This document shows, in pieces, positions 26,101 to 31,697 of a stretch of DNA of 64,000 nucleotides. Where the stretch lies: positions 218,501-282,500 of the forward strand of contig CALNXK010000157.1 of assembly GCA_942486035.1 (NCBI GenBank), given 5' to 3'. Numbering within the stretch: the stretch's first letter is position 1; the number at the start of each line of letters is the position of its first letter. The translations under genes and the position numbers were made by a program. Source of the DNA: Porites lobata (Eukaryota; Cnidaria; Anthozoa; Scleractinia; Poritidae). Below the pieces are notes generated by a model. The model was not told where the DNA came from. It ran no database searches and saw only the letters and a program-made list of their open reading frames with translations.

Positions 26101-27179
26101 ACCTGGCTTTTTCAAACAAATTGTAACATTGAAAGGGAACATGATCTTCGCAGAAGAATCAATGACCTAAGCGGTTCAAAAAGAATCTGAAAAATTCAGG
26201 CTTGACCGGGAATGGAACCCTGACCTTTTGCCATAACCGGACGCTCTATCCATTGAGCTAATCGAGCCAACTGGAGAGCTGGCCATTGTGAGTTCGTAAT
26301 GTACCTGATGGTGGAAATGAAACAAACTGAAATGAATGAAAATGAATCATATTTGATATGAATCATAATTGTAACCCTATGACAGTGTTACAGTAAACAC
26401 CCGCATATAAGAACATATGATTTCGGGGTTCAGGCTGATCTAGTTCCTATTTATCTGGTGCTTAGTGAGAAATCAGTCTGAAGATGTTCTTAATATGTTC
26501 TTAAACTTTGTTTTATAAATAAAAAAAATAATAAATTCAGATAGTTTATTACATGTATTTGACATTTATATCCTTCAGCTAGTTGCAGCATAACATGATC
26601 CTCCCGAGCATAAAATCCTAAAGACACCCGGGCAACTGTTGTAGTTGTGTCATTTTCTAGTGGCAACCATTATAGTTACATTACTTTCTTGTTCCAACAC
26701 CCTCCCCCTCATTATATAAGAACATGTTTTATTTGCCAGGCTGAACTGGTTCTTATATACATGGTGCTTTATCAGGGTGCAAAGAAAATCATTTTTACAG
26801 CTTGCCATTCGGGCAAGCTGAAGCTAGCATTTACTAGCCCAGAAGTCATTTCAACTAGCCCCAAAAGCTTTTTGTTCTTCTCTTATTAAAATTCCTCATA
26901 AAACATCACTTGCCCGTCGGGCAAGTTAAAAACAGAATTTACTAGCCCGATAGCAAAATCCACTAGCCCCGGGCTATCGGACAGTACTTTCTTTGCACAC
27001 TGTTTATGGGCCAAATTTCAGCCTGATGTTCTTAATCCATTTGTTCTTATATGCGGGTGTTTACTGTAGTGGTCGGCACAAATGTTTACTTTGTTTCTGT
27101 TTCTTTGCAGCACATCAAGCACCAGTTAAAGCTTATAGAAGCTTTGTTAAACAAACGAAGAGTCATTAACACGTTATAA
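2073..27179 (+). CDS. FAM13A-like: FAM13A/B-like RhoGAP protein gene (spliced, 5' incomplete)
   Basis: FAM13 proteins carry an N-terminal RhoGAP domain (GTPase activation of Rho-family proteins) and two conserved coiled-coil blocks at the C terminus. I assembled 25 exons: 2073-2192, 3011-3088, 3954-4021, 6040-6103, 6770-6892, 7416-7473, 8281-8371, 8704-8750, 9028-9070, 9724-9869, 13332-13403, 14402-14449, 14976-15082, 16754-16849, 17702-17889, 18459-18545, 18962-19159, 20307-20447, 20984-21291, 22182-22697, 23104-23299, 23974-24125, 24890-24991, 25640-25694, 27111-27179. All introns are GT-AG and the phases match throughout, giving about 1,056 residues to the TAA; human FAM13A is close to 1,020. 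The arginine finger (GIFRISG) and the catalytic-core Asn (FGPNLF) are present, so GAP activity is plausible. The first exon shown starts with a split codon, so at least one upstream coding exon is missing. The C-terminal blocks separate it from other RhoGAPs; whether it is closer to FAM13A or FAM13B was not tested. Confidence 0.92.
2458..2602. mobile_element. TA-flanked MITE, pogo/Tigger-type ends
   Basis: 145 bp bounded by TA, ends tacagtgagacct and aggtttcattgta inverted. Ends of this kind (CAGTGnnACCT) are typical of pogo/Tigger-derived non-autonomous elements. Confidence 0.6.
3011..3088 (+). CDS. FAM13 exon: RhoGAP arginine finger
   Basis: Reads GLSHEGIFRISGNYKVVESL. The Arg of GIFR is the arginine finger that GAPs insert into the GTPase active site. 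Flanked by a T-rich acceptor (ttttttag) and gtaaag donor. Confidence 0.93.
3145..3316. mobile_element. dispersed foldback repeat, family P, copy 1
   Basis: Terminal inverted repeats cagggctgtcacc / gtgacagccctg; internal ctttc-tgaaagtag and ggtggaaatccctgg segments recur at 4191-4368 and 39113-39288. Confidence 0.7.
3954..4021 (+). CDS. FAM13 exon: RhoGAP
   Basis: Reads DGEADLEQVGDVMAVAGLLK and on into LFL. The VAGLLKLFLRELP block typical of RhoGAP domains runs across this splice into the next exon. Confidence 0.92.
4191..4368. mobile_element. dispersed foldback repeat, family P, copy 2
   Basis: Ends cagggatgtcactaag / cttagtgacagccttg; shares tacgaaagtag and ggtcatg segments with copies 1 and 3. 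Contains the palindrome gggaaattccc at 4330-4340. Confidence 0.7.
4627..5400. mobile_element. TA-flanked DNA element, pogo/Tigger-like
   Basis: About 774 bp between tacagtcgaacctct and aggttcgactgta. Near both ends the phrase 'gacacctctctaata' recurs, as sub-terminal repeats. No intact transposase frame. Confidence 0.7.
6040..6103 (+). CDS. FAM13 exon: RhoGAP
   Basis: Reads RELPDPLIPQNLTAEFIKIH. RELPDPL(I/L)P is a family signature. Enters in phase 0 and leaves in phase 1. Confidence 0.94.
6443..6704. mobile_element. long-arm foldback MITE, family Q, copy 1
   Basis: Ends tagcctgagaaaacag / ctgttttctcaggcta; arms of about 110 bp pair around a centre with cccagatctgggt. Flanking TA suggests a Tc1/mariner-type target. 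Homologous element at 36142-36434. Confidence 0.85.
6770..6892 (+). CDS. FAM13 exon: RhoGAP
   Basis: Reads MKSLLEKLPSSNYQLLKYLC then KFLVKVSMKE, the LP..N...L.YL helix of RhoGAP domains. The preceding 67 bp to the edge of a foldback element (6443-6704) is non-coding. Confidence 0.94.
7416..7473 (+). CDS. FAM13 exon: RhoGAP catalytic Asn
   Basis: Reads NNKMSSMALSIIFGPNLFR. The Asn of FGPNL is the conserved RhoGAP residue that helps position the GTPase switch region. Confidence 0.94.
7474..8280. other. FAM13 intron, nothing recognised
   Basis: 807 bp AT-rich intron; no repeat family shared with the rest of the window was recognised. Confidence 0.5.
8281..8371 (+). CDS. FAM13 exon: end of RhoGAP
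   Basis: Reads CKDGIEGLREQGHTNAIVCK then FIEEFDTLFE, matching the FAM13-type last helix (I..(I/F)(I/L)E.(Y/F)(N/D)TLFE). Uses a weak gtttgc donor. Confidence 0.92.
8704..8750 (+). CDS. FAM13 exon
   Basis: Short exon reading VSPYATTEIFKVQEA, just after the RhoGAP domain. Clean tttttag acceptor and gtaagt donor; phases fit both neighbours. Confidence 0.85.
9028..9070 (+). CDS. FAM13 exon (short)
   Basis: Reads SNDSVLQLARKYHK. Chosen because it is needed to bring the frame from phase 2 to phase 0 before the next exon, and it has a ttctag acceptor and gtaaga donor. Confidence 0.75.
9277..9419. mobile_element. foldback element
   Basis: Inverted arms of about 48 bp: atatcaagcatgagatgcag / gttttgaatgcttgatat with internal tgtttcatc...gatgaaaca repeats. 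Confidence 0.65.
9724..9869 (+). CDS. FAM13 exon: acidic/serine linker
   Basis: Reads VGNDKPESSASDEESSHLTG, then GPTYATVKKPKKSLHLSTK. Acidic, serine-rich linker after the GAP domain; probable disordered region with phosphorylation potential (inference). Confidence 0.88.
10027..10412. mobile_element. degenerate foldback element
   Basis: Ends taggccagtttcaaacg / ttgaaacaggcctta; internal sub-repeats gccgtgcc and tggtttcaaac recur in both orientations. Confidence 0.6.
10572..10748. mobile_element. TA-flanked MITE
   Basis: 177 bp, inverted ends tagggccatttatacgagg / cctcgtataaatggcccta, followed inward by aaaaataagacgcgtctta repeats. TA duplication at both sides. Confidence 0.8.
10749..13331. 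other. FAM13 intron, no further feature
   Basis: Remainder of a 3.5-kb intron, AT-rich. A frame at 10810-11082 follows a tttttcag acceptor but has no family similarity and is not needed for phase continuity. Confidence 0.5.
13332..13403 (+). CDS. FAM13 exon
   Basis: Reads VSSSTEDSGMYVRSVSPSWN. Follows a 3.5-kb intron; split codons (AA|T in, AG|T out) match both sides. Confidence 0.86.
13807..14319. mobile_element. long foldback element interrupted by a second MITE
   Basis: Arms of about 160 bp (ttgattttcagtggac... / ...gtccactgaaaatcaa) match along their whole length, except that the left arm is split at 13905-14051 by another foldback. The right arm preserves the uninterrupted sequence. 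Confidence 0.85.
13905..14051. mobile_element. nested foldback MITE, family R, copy 1
   Basis: Ends ggccccggttgttcaaacg / cgtttgaacaaccggggcc; interior made of (g)gataagtg / ttatccagtgg units. Same family at 15775-15907 and 17100-17230. Confidence 0.85.
14402..14449 (+). CDS. FAM13 exon
   Basis: Reads DSGLAQESPKTPEGKE. Short Ser/Pro linker exon, gtaagt donor. Confidence 0.83.
14976..15082 (+). CDS. FAM13 exon
   Basis: Reads IVQKVINDTIKEHLFGPELT. The IKEHLFGP motif is characteristic of the FAM13 middle region. Confidence 0.9.
15197..15750. mobile_element. TTAA-flanked MITE (piggyBac-type target), inside repeat S
   Basis: 554 bp between TTAA duplications; ends ggtggctgaacacagtttt / aaaactgtgttcagccacc. 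No transposase frame. Confidence 0.8.
15775..15907. mobile_element. foldback MITE, family R, copy 2
   Basis: Ends ggccccagttgttcaaaag / cgtttgaacagctggggcc with the same tatccactggatag interior as copies 1 and 3. Confidence 0.85.
16001..16753. other. FAM13 intron, no clear feature
   Basis: Part of 16250-16350 (aactggccagcaagttcag...ttttgaaaatgaaat) weakly resembles 25825-25880, suggesting an old dispersed repeat. Confidence 0.4.
16754..16849 (+). CDS. FAM13 exon: basic cluster
   Basis: Reads GPPLPSRNYGEDETGKQ followed by six arginines and NNKNQK. The basic run is a candidate nuclear localisation signal (inference). Bounded by ctag acceptor and gtttgt donor. Confidence 0.82.
17100..17230. 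mobile_element. foldback MITE, family R, copy 3
   Basis: Ends ggccccagttgttcaaac / ttttgaacagatgggcc, interior tatccactaaataaatcac. Third copy within 3.3 kb. Confidence 0.8.
17702..17889 (+). CDS. FAM13 exon: coiled, charged
   Basis: Reads ERNEREKNLINTVEFLETEG then a Lys/Arg-rich stretch (KKRPKSEGYELFEREA). Likely helical and charged. gtaagt donor in phase 0. Confidence 0.86.
17890..18458. other. FAM13 intron, nothing recognised
   Basis: 569 bp without a recognised repeat or exon. Confidence 0.5.
18459..18545 (+). CDS. FAM13 exon
   Basis: 29 codons, phase 0 on both sides: DNNSNNVLSSTFPGSKGRSF and QHKQDEIVM. The acceptor (ctcaaaag) lacks a strong pyrimidine tract, so this may be an alternative exon. 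Confidence 0.72.
18546..18961. other. FAM13 intron, nothing recognised
   Basis: 416 bp without a recognised repeat or exon. Confidence 0.5.
18962..19159 (+). CDS. FAM13 exon
   Basis: 66 codons, phase 0/0: DDKGSYEEILTTSSGKDALS, then a proline/lysine stretch APPPKNRRSPSLKKRKE that could serve as an SH3 or 14-3-3 type ligand or a basic signal (inference). Confidence 0.88.
19297..19500 (-). mobile_element. degraded TTAA-type MITE, family T, copy 1
   Basis: Reverse-orientation relative of 21446-21657: shares ctttaaaccctaagat, ctcatgaccac, ttacaaggagaaatttga and tgatcactc segments. Confidence 0.6.
19808..19991. mobile_element. foldback MITE, family U, copy 1
   Basis: Ends ctgaagacttatttattcag / cataaatgagtcttcag type inverted repeats, with agcctcgacct arms and interior tattcacaaat / atttgtgaata. 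Family shared with 56131-56495. Confidence 0.8.
20307..20447 (+). CDS. FAM13 exon: Ser/Pro-rich
   Basis: 47 codons, phase 0/0: VKQTKPLVHPLVDEAKSKGK, then a repeated S-P-R pattern (PPKSPRSGRSPRMQPSASSP). Likely disordered, proline-directed phosphorylation sites possible. Confidence 0.88.
20743..20940. mobile_element. TTAA-flanked MITE
   Basis: 198 bp: ttaaccctttcgctgcca / tggcagtgaaggggttaa. TTAA duplication as for piggyBac-type elements. Ends 43 bp before a FAM13 exon. Confidence 0.8.
20984..21291 (+). CDS. FAM13 exon
   Basis: Long exon: GDVDQVDSSPLRPRKDVLTK, then YKLQQQDSLPDYAQLSPRER. Starts only 43 bp after a TTAA-flanked MITE (20743-20940) that fills most of the upstream intron. Confidence 0.9.
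21446..21657 (+). mobile_element. TTAA-flanked MITE, family T, copy 2
   Basis: 212 bp: ttaaccctttaagccctagg / tagggttcaaagggttaa, with TTAA at both ends; interior shared with 19297-19500. Confidence 0.8.
21721..21848. mobile_element. foldback element
   Basis: About 50-bp arms, gttgtggttcaattttatcc / ataaaattgaaacgcaac, separated by a short loop. Confidence 0.7.
22182..22697 (+). CDS. FAM13 exon: first conserved coiled-coil block
   Basis: Longest exon (516 bp). Reads ITIKQLTKAISQLKKRIREF, then LGRARKQLKELKERAKDEAG, ending in DKDLMRPLYDR. The K.L..(I/L)..L+K.I+.FE..F.......PS pattern and the terminal L(M/I)(R/K)PLYDR are hallmarks of FAM13 proteins. Confidence 0.95.
23104..23299 (+). CDS. FAM13 exon
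   Basis: Continues LYDR into YRNIKRKLA, as in the family (LYDRYR.(I/V)K..L), then a Ser-rich stretch and DLAPIHEDAPLHSP. Confidence 0.92.
23334..23756. mobile_element. foldback DNA element
   Basis: About 420 bp with ends taggcctagaccaaacgtcg / cgacatttggcctag and sub-terminal catgagacgaacc / ggttcgtctcatg. Lies wholly in a FAM13 intron. Confidence 0.75.
23974..24125 (+). CDS. FAM13 exon
   Basis: Reads GSPRSRKAQEASFMDTLDGD, then ISDAAQLREDAKFHEMTQ, which resembles the family segment ahead of the second coil (LHEATMPVLLDHLRE in FAM13A). gtatgt donor. Confidence 0.88.
24184..24480 (+). mobile_element. dispersed repeat V, copy 1
   Basis: Starts agggaggtttaacaacaacg-acggcgac; its middle (gacgtaaacaagccaagac...tttctctttctc) is shared with 57570-57670, and its start with the ends of 45219-45573. 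Confidence 0.6.
24751..24806. repeat. near-perfect 56-bp hairpin
   Basis: tagcctgtgtacagac pairs with its complement (one mismatch) gtctgtacacaggcta-type end; G/C-rich loop. Probably a very short foldback MITE. Confidence 0.75.
24890..24991 (+). CDS. FAM13 exon: second conserved coiled-coil block
   Basis: Reads DELSEQLELKRKEKKKLRKK, then LKKFEDEFFEKAGR. The K+LRK.L++FE..FF...GR motif is diagnostic of the FAM13 C-terminus. Confidence 0.95.
25640..25694 (+). CDS. FAM13 exon
   Basis: Reads RIQREDRGDMEPDYHEYK, matching the family R.Q+EDR..M...Y.EYK block. gtacgt donor, phase 0. Confidence 0.94.
25918..26057. mobile_element. dispersed GC-rich repeat W, copy 1
   Basis: gagcagtctctctcttcag ... 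aaaaaaggagaccgctc with a gcgcgcgcg core; same family at 30165-30340 and 31586-31697. Confidence 0.6.
26201..26268 (-). repeat. tRNA-like SINE head
   Basis: Minus strand reads ggctcgattagctcaatgga (A box TAGCTCAATGGATAGAGC) and agggttccattccc (B box). The anticodon stem does not pair, so this is a tRNA-derived repeat, not a working tRNA. Confidence 0.65.
26389..27068. mobile_element. TA-flanked foldback element carrying a nested repeat
   Basis: Ends tacagtaaacacccgcatat / atatgcgggtgtttactgta; the phrase ttcttatat recurs in the arms. The unit at 26775-27000 is inserted in it. Confidence 0.85.
26775..27000 (+). mobile_element. nested repeat X, copy 1
   Basis: gggtgcaaagaaaatc ... gtactttctttgcacac, with gcttgcc(a)ttcgggcaagc and repeated actagccc segments. 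The same unit lies in reverse at 61199-61443. Confidence 0.8.
27111..27179 (+). CDS. FAM13 last coding exon
   Basis: Reads HIKHQLKLIEALLNKRRVIN, then TL and a TAA stop at 27177-27179; the family ends with (H)IKAKL+LLE.LI.K. Acceptor tttgcag follows the 680-bp foldback element by about 40 bp. Confidence 0.94.
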   Translation, partial: HIKHQLKLIEALLNKRRVINTL

Positions 27180-29190
27180 ACCGCAGACCTACCAAGATTT
27201 AAGATTGTATATACTATTGCCTTTATTTGTTAAAAATAAGTCATTATTGTATGTTGAATTTTGTATAGAGTTTTACCAGAGATAAAGAAGTTATTTTTTG
27301 TTTAACGAAAATGGAAGTTCCTTTTTAAGACTGTCGTGTTCGTTTCTTTCTTCTAGCCTATGGCAGATGGTACTAGAACGGGGATTGGGGAACAAGCTTG
27401 GAGAAGGGAAAACAAGCAATGGAAACAAACCCTAACTTGAACCCCCAGTTATCCTTTGGTATGTTTCGTTTTTACCAGTTCTCGTTCCTCGTTTTAGTAA
27501 CATCCAGTTTGTGGCCTAAAACTTGTTTTTCGTTTTTCCTAGCGTGGTCCATCCAAGACCGAAAAAAGAATGAACCCCTTTCTTCCGCTCTCGTTTTAGT
27601 AACATCCAGTTTGTGGCCTAAAACTTGTACTGTTACTGCATCGCCATGTTAACTCTTTCAAAGCGAATGAAATGCACTTAGTGCATTCAGAAATGTTGTC
27701 CCCTCTTATTGTCCCTCGGGGTGAGAGGCTCTCTAAACTTTGCGCAGAGATGGGTGATGTTCTGGATTTAAACGGTTGAGAAATGTTTCGTCCTCCTGGT
27801 AGCATGCGTCGTGACTTTCGACCATCCTTACGCTCACAATTTTCACTTGCGACATCAACAATGTGTCGTGCGAATGTCGTGGGTCTAATTTACATGATAC
27901 GATCTGTCGCGAAGGCATTACGCATGCTAGTCACGCACGATAGTCGTAAGCAAAAATAGCACCGTCTAAATCGGCCTTAAGGTTTCTTCCGTGCACAAGA
28001 AGCAAGGAAAATTTCCGCAGTTCATTCTATAGGAGCAATTTCACCTTTTTATACCCCTATGCCAGACCTGTTCCCACTCTTTATTGCTTAAGAATTAATT
28101 TACTCTAGTCTACAATCAACCCGAAAACCCCTAATTAACGATTAAGTGCGAGTCTGCTCCGGGGCTCGTTTCTTCTGTTACGATTCTTTTTAGGTCATTG
28201 AGATGGAGTGTTTGTAGCAAAGTATCTAATTTATAATGGTTTCGAAAGCAAATATCAAGGTAACAATATAGATTGGACTAGTTGTATGTTACCTATTATT
28301 TAGATGTCTCCGGGCCCGAATAGTTGAAGAGATTTGAGAAGTCAGAGGTGTGTCTCGCTTATCACATGGGCTGTTGAGGTTTAATAATCGGTAACACCCT
28401 TGTAACAAATCTAGTCCTATTTTGCGTATGACGTACTGCGGGTGAGCATACCAAAATTTTTCCACTGCAGTTCTTGACAAACGCGTGATAAAATCAGCAA
28501 AAACGACGGTGACCCGACATTACATCTTGAAGGTCACGATGTATGTTATGTTTTTGGAATAATGGTTAACTTCCCTGTGACCCGCCGTTATTGTGCGCCC
28601 TACAAAGTGAAGGAGAAGTCACGTTCCTAGTCGAGGCTCACACGAAGGATTATCATTAAAAAATTCTTGCGTCTCAAGGGATTCCTCCGTGCGGGTCCCA
28701 ACCGCTAGCTAAGCCGAATGATTATACTGTTCGACGGTCGCTCTTGGGTGATAATAGGCCGTCATGCAAAGACAGTGATGACGGTGCAGATCTAAAAATC
28801 GACTTGACCAATGGCAGAGCGGCAACTTAAAAGCACCGGAAGTGGGGTTCAGTCCTTTTAGCGCACTTTCGCCTTCACGTTCGACTTTGTATTGTCTTTG
28901 CTAAGTCCAGCGGCTATTAGAAGATTAGTTCAAAAATTTTTAGCCAACAGAAGGCTAAATCCTCAGCTAGCGCCTAAATTGTAATTGTTGACGGAAAAGA
29001 GAATGAGATTAAGATTCACGTTTGCGGCAATTTCTTAAATTAAGAAATAAGCAGATTAAAGCGGTACCGAAAAATCGTTTTGAATAGATCCGGTACGAAA
29101 CTTTTATTTTCGAGTGGATATAATGAACAATAAACGACAAAGAAAGTGAAAACTTGTTCACTTGTTACAAATTCAAGTTTACTATAGGCT
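27180..29190. other. FAM13 3' end and intergenic DNA
   Basis: Downstream of the FAM13 stop. No AATAAA within 130 bp of the stop. The phrase 'ttttagtaacatccagtttgtggcctaaaacttgt' recurs in two direct copies near 27492-27625, about 101 bp apart. An ETS-like accggaagtg at 28837 is the only motif noted. Confidence 0.45.
27492..27627. repeat. short direct duplication
   Basis: ctcgttttagtaacatccag and the following tttgtggcctaaaacttg occur at about 27492 and again at about 27592, roughly 101 bp apart; a two-unit tandem duplication. Confidence 0.75.
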
Positions 29191-29560
29191 CTTAATACAG
29201 GCGAACCTCCAGGGGCGAGCACCTCTCCCATAAGCGACTACCTATCAAAAAGACCTTAATTTTTCCACTCGAAACCTTATTATCAGAACCTCTCGTAAAC
29301 GACCACCTCTAATAAGCGACCGCGCGCGCGACCATGCCACTTTCTGGTTTGACGGTTTTGATACTATGGTATTGATGTTCGCTGTATGTACCACTCCAAA
29401 GCCATGGGAACGAGGTTGGTACCACTCCAGAGTTTTCGAAGAACATTTATACGAAGAACATTTCGTCACAACATGGAACATGTATCGGGACCTCTTCTCG
29501 GAAGACACCTCTTGTGGTGCGATTCTCGTAAGCGTTCACCTGCCGTAAGCGATTTCTAAA
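29191..29560. mobile_element. pogo/Tigger-like remnant
   Basis: Starts tacaggcgaacctccagg, followed by repeated (g)cgaccacctct / aagcga phrases; ends near gcgttcacctgccgtaagcg. One clear end only. Confidence 0.45.
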
Positions 29561-29943
29561 TGTTTGCGTTTTGGGTGGTTACTTACGGGATTTTCGACTG
29601 TATTACTTGCGACTTTATTTTTCTAAGTTTGAATTTCTCAGGGGTCAAGCCTTGGAAAAAGGATAGTCTGCATGCACAGCAGTTTAGGCGTTTTCCAGGG
29701 ACGTGTGAGCAATCAGATCGCCGAGTGTTGTGGAGAATGGGGAATTTGAGGCAGACGGCTGCCCAGGCGGGGGAATTTTTGGGTGAGGATCTGCCGCTGG
29801 GACCCTGGAATCCTTAGCCTATACCAGAGCTAGTTCGACTGAATTTTGCTGCGCTATACTAGAATAGCTTTGAGGATGAGTTGCATAAATTTAAACTTGC
29901 CGATTCAGGAGCCTATCCTTTGATTATTTTTATACTTTTGAGT

Positions 29944-30122
29944 GGCAATTCTTTGGTTTCCCTAGTCTAGACTAAAATCTTCAACCAACTGATCAGTTTC
30001 CTGAAAATTGATAACCTATTGTAGACCTAAACTCTCTGATTTATATACCCTTTCCCAGAGCAAACTGAAAACCATAGCCTTCACAGCGGCACATACCCTA
30101 TGTAGCCCATATATGGTAGTTC
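29944..30122 (-). mobile_element. dispersed repeat S, uninterrupted copy
   Basis: Reverse complement reads atatgggctacatagggtat ... aactgatcagttggttgaag ... agggaaacca, colinear with both outer pieces of 15130-16000 and without the two MITEs found there. Confidence 0.75.
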
Positions 30123-30164
30123 CCCCCCCCCCACCCCACCGAACCGGGGACGGCTGTCAGACAG

Positions 30165-30340
30165 CGAACAGTCTCTCTTTTGCTCAGGCCATCGTACACG
30201 CATGCTCACATAACACAATCGTTCACAGATTTTCGAGCAAAAGAGAGACTGCTCGGAATCTGGGGAGGGACGGCTGAAATTCAGGCTAAGGCTCTGCGAC
30301 ATAGACTACGAGCTGTCTCTCTTTTTTCTTGGTCCATCGA
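30165..30340. mobile_element. dispersed repeat W, copy 2
   Basis: cagtctctcttttgctcag ... gagcaaaagagagactgctc inverted arms, then a further gctgtctctcttttttc segment. Confidence 0.6.
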
Positions 30341-30639
30341 ACAAAACGCGCGAGACACGCAAATGACCACCGGGTTACTGAGGGCGCGAGACGGAAGAAG
30401 CACGAAAAAAGAATGCAGTTTTGGAGCTAAAGCGTTCCTCGGCAATGAAGAGAGGCTTTGAGCATTGCTTCTCATTGCTGTGTATCTAATGCTTCTATTT
30501 TCGGGAAACGTGACAAAGATTCTGCAGTGCTTCAGCTGTCATCAACTCGTTAATGGTTTCGATTATTAACAATTTGTAGTCAACGCTTCACGCATCAGCC
30601 AATCGTATTTTGCGTTGTGAGGCTAACGCATATTTCATT

Positions 30640-31587
30640 TAGGTATTTTAGGTATTTTTTAGGTATTTTTATTTATTTGCCACACAATTACATTACTTAA
30701 AGATGCCAAAAGAAAAAAAAAAAAAATGTAGGAAGAGATGGCGAGGAGGCCTAAAAGAAACTATAGAGCTTATGTTAATTAGGCCTCCTCAATTACAATT
30801 TTTCGAAGATGGCATAAAAATTACGGCGACGGGTACAGTATAATATCAGGTGAAAAATTAAACTAATCAATATTACGGAAGTTTACATGTACAAATGTTG
30901 AATATTAAAAGACTTTTTCCCAAGATTTTTGTTGAAGTATACTAATAATTATTACAAATAAATGCCTTAAGTGCTCTTTTTAAGGAGAAAGGTGAGGAAG
31001 CGTTGATGATGTTGGTGTTTAAACGGAAAATTGCTTGGTTCGAGTACGACAGAAAGGCAGACGAAATTTACACGAGTTTCTTGTATTATACGAATGAATT
31101 TGACTTTGTAAGGTAAATTTACAATGAAATTTTAAAGGTAGAGTATGGTTTTGATAGGAGTACATGAATAAGCCTAGTTGTATTAAGTATATATCATGAA
31201 ATTTTAAGACACCAAGATTTTGAAAGATTGGATCAGTATGTGCATCGAAAGTGGTTTTAGCTATAGTTCTGATCACTCGTTTCTGTAAAATCTCAAGACG
31301 AATAAGGTTAGTTCTGTAAGTAGAGGCCCAAACTAAGTTGCAGTAAAAAAGGTATGGATAGACTAGAGAAAAATATAGTGTTCGTAAGGTTTTCGTGGAT
31401 AAATAGAAACTGGATTTACGAATAATTCCTGTGCATTTAGAAACTTTATTGGCGACATGTGAGATTTCAGATTTCCAATTTAAATTTTCGTCCATGATTA
31501 CTCCCAGGAAAACTGTTTCTTTTACTTGATCAATTTTTTGACTATTAATTAAAAGTTGAATAGTTTGATTTGCTCTAGCTGTGCGGG
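30640..31587 (-). mobile_element. 5'-truncated non-LTR retrotransposon (LINE)
   Basis: Contains the C-terminal part of a reverse transcriptase (31019-31587) and, to the left, its 3' UTR ending in repeated aaatacct(a) and aaat units, a typical LINE tail. Another 3'-end fragment with the same cttgccacacaat phrase is at 46190-46340. The 5' side stops at repeat W (31586). Confidence 0.75.
31019..31587 (-). pseudogene. reverse transcriptase C-terminal fragment
   Basis: On the minus strand the frame reads VKETVFLGVIMDENLNWKSE, ISHVANKVSKCTGIIRKSSF, then TLYFSLVYPYLFYCNLVWAS and ILQKRVIRTI. The LGV..DE.L.W..HI..V..K(V/I)....G...R and LY.(S/T)L(V/I)YPYL.Y patterns are those of the thumb/C-terminal region of jockey/RTE-like LINE reverse transcriptases. 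The open frame starts at the insertion border, lacks the catalytic domain and ends at a stop near 31019. Dead fragment. Confidence 0.8.
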
Positions 31588-31697
31588 CAGTCTCTTTTTT
31601 TTTTTTCCTCTCGGGCTGCCGCCCTCGTTTCTCGCGCGCGCGTGCACTCCCCTCACTAAATCTGAAGAAAAAGAGGGACTGCTCGCAGTCTACTGCG
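31586..31697. mobile_element. dispersed repeat W, copy 3
   Basis: gcagtctctttttttt ... aaaaagagggactgctcgc with a cgcgcgcgcg core and cactcccctcact, as in copy 1. It cuts off the LINE on its 5' side. Confidence 0.65.

Noticed and set aside
27398..27652. 84-residue ORF after the FAM13 stop
   Set aside because: Contains a duplicated phrase due to a direct DNA repeat; no homology and no splice context.
28837..28846. ETS site accggaagtg as IKK promoter mark
   Set aside because: A single 10-bp match about 4.7 kb before the first coding exon; a similar accggaagtg string also occurs in a transposon half-copy near 19230, so it is not specific.
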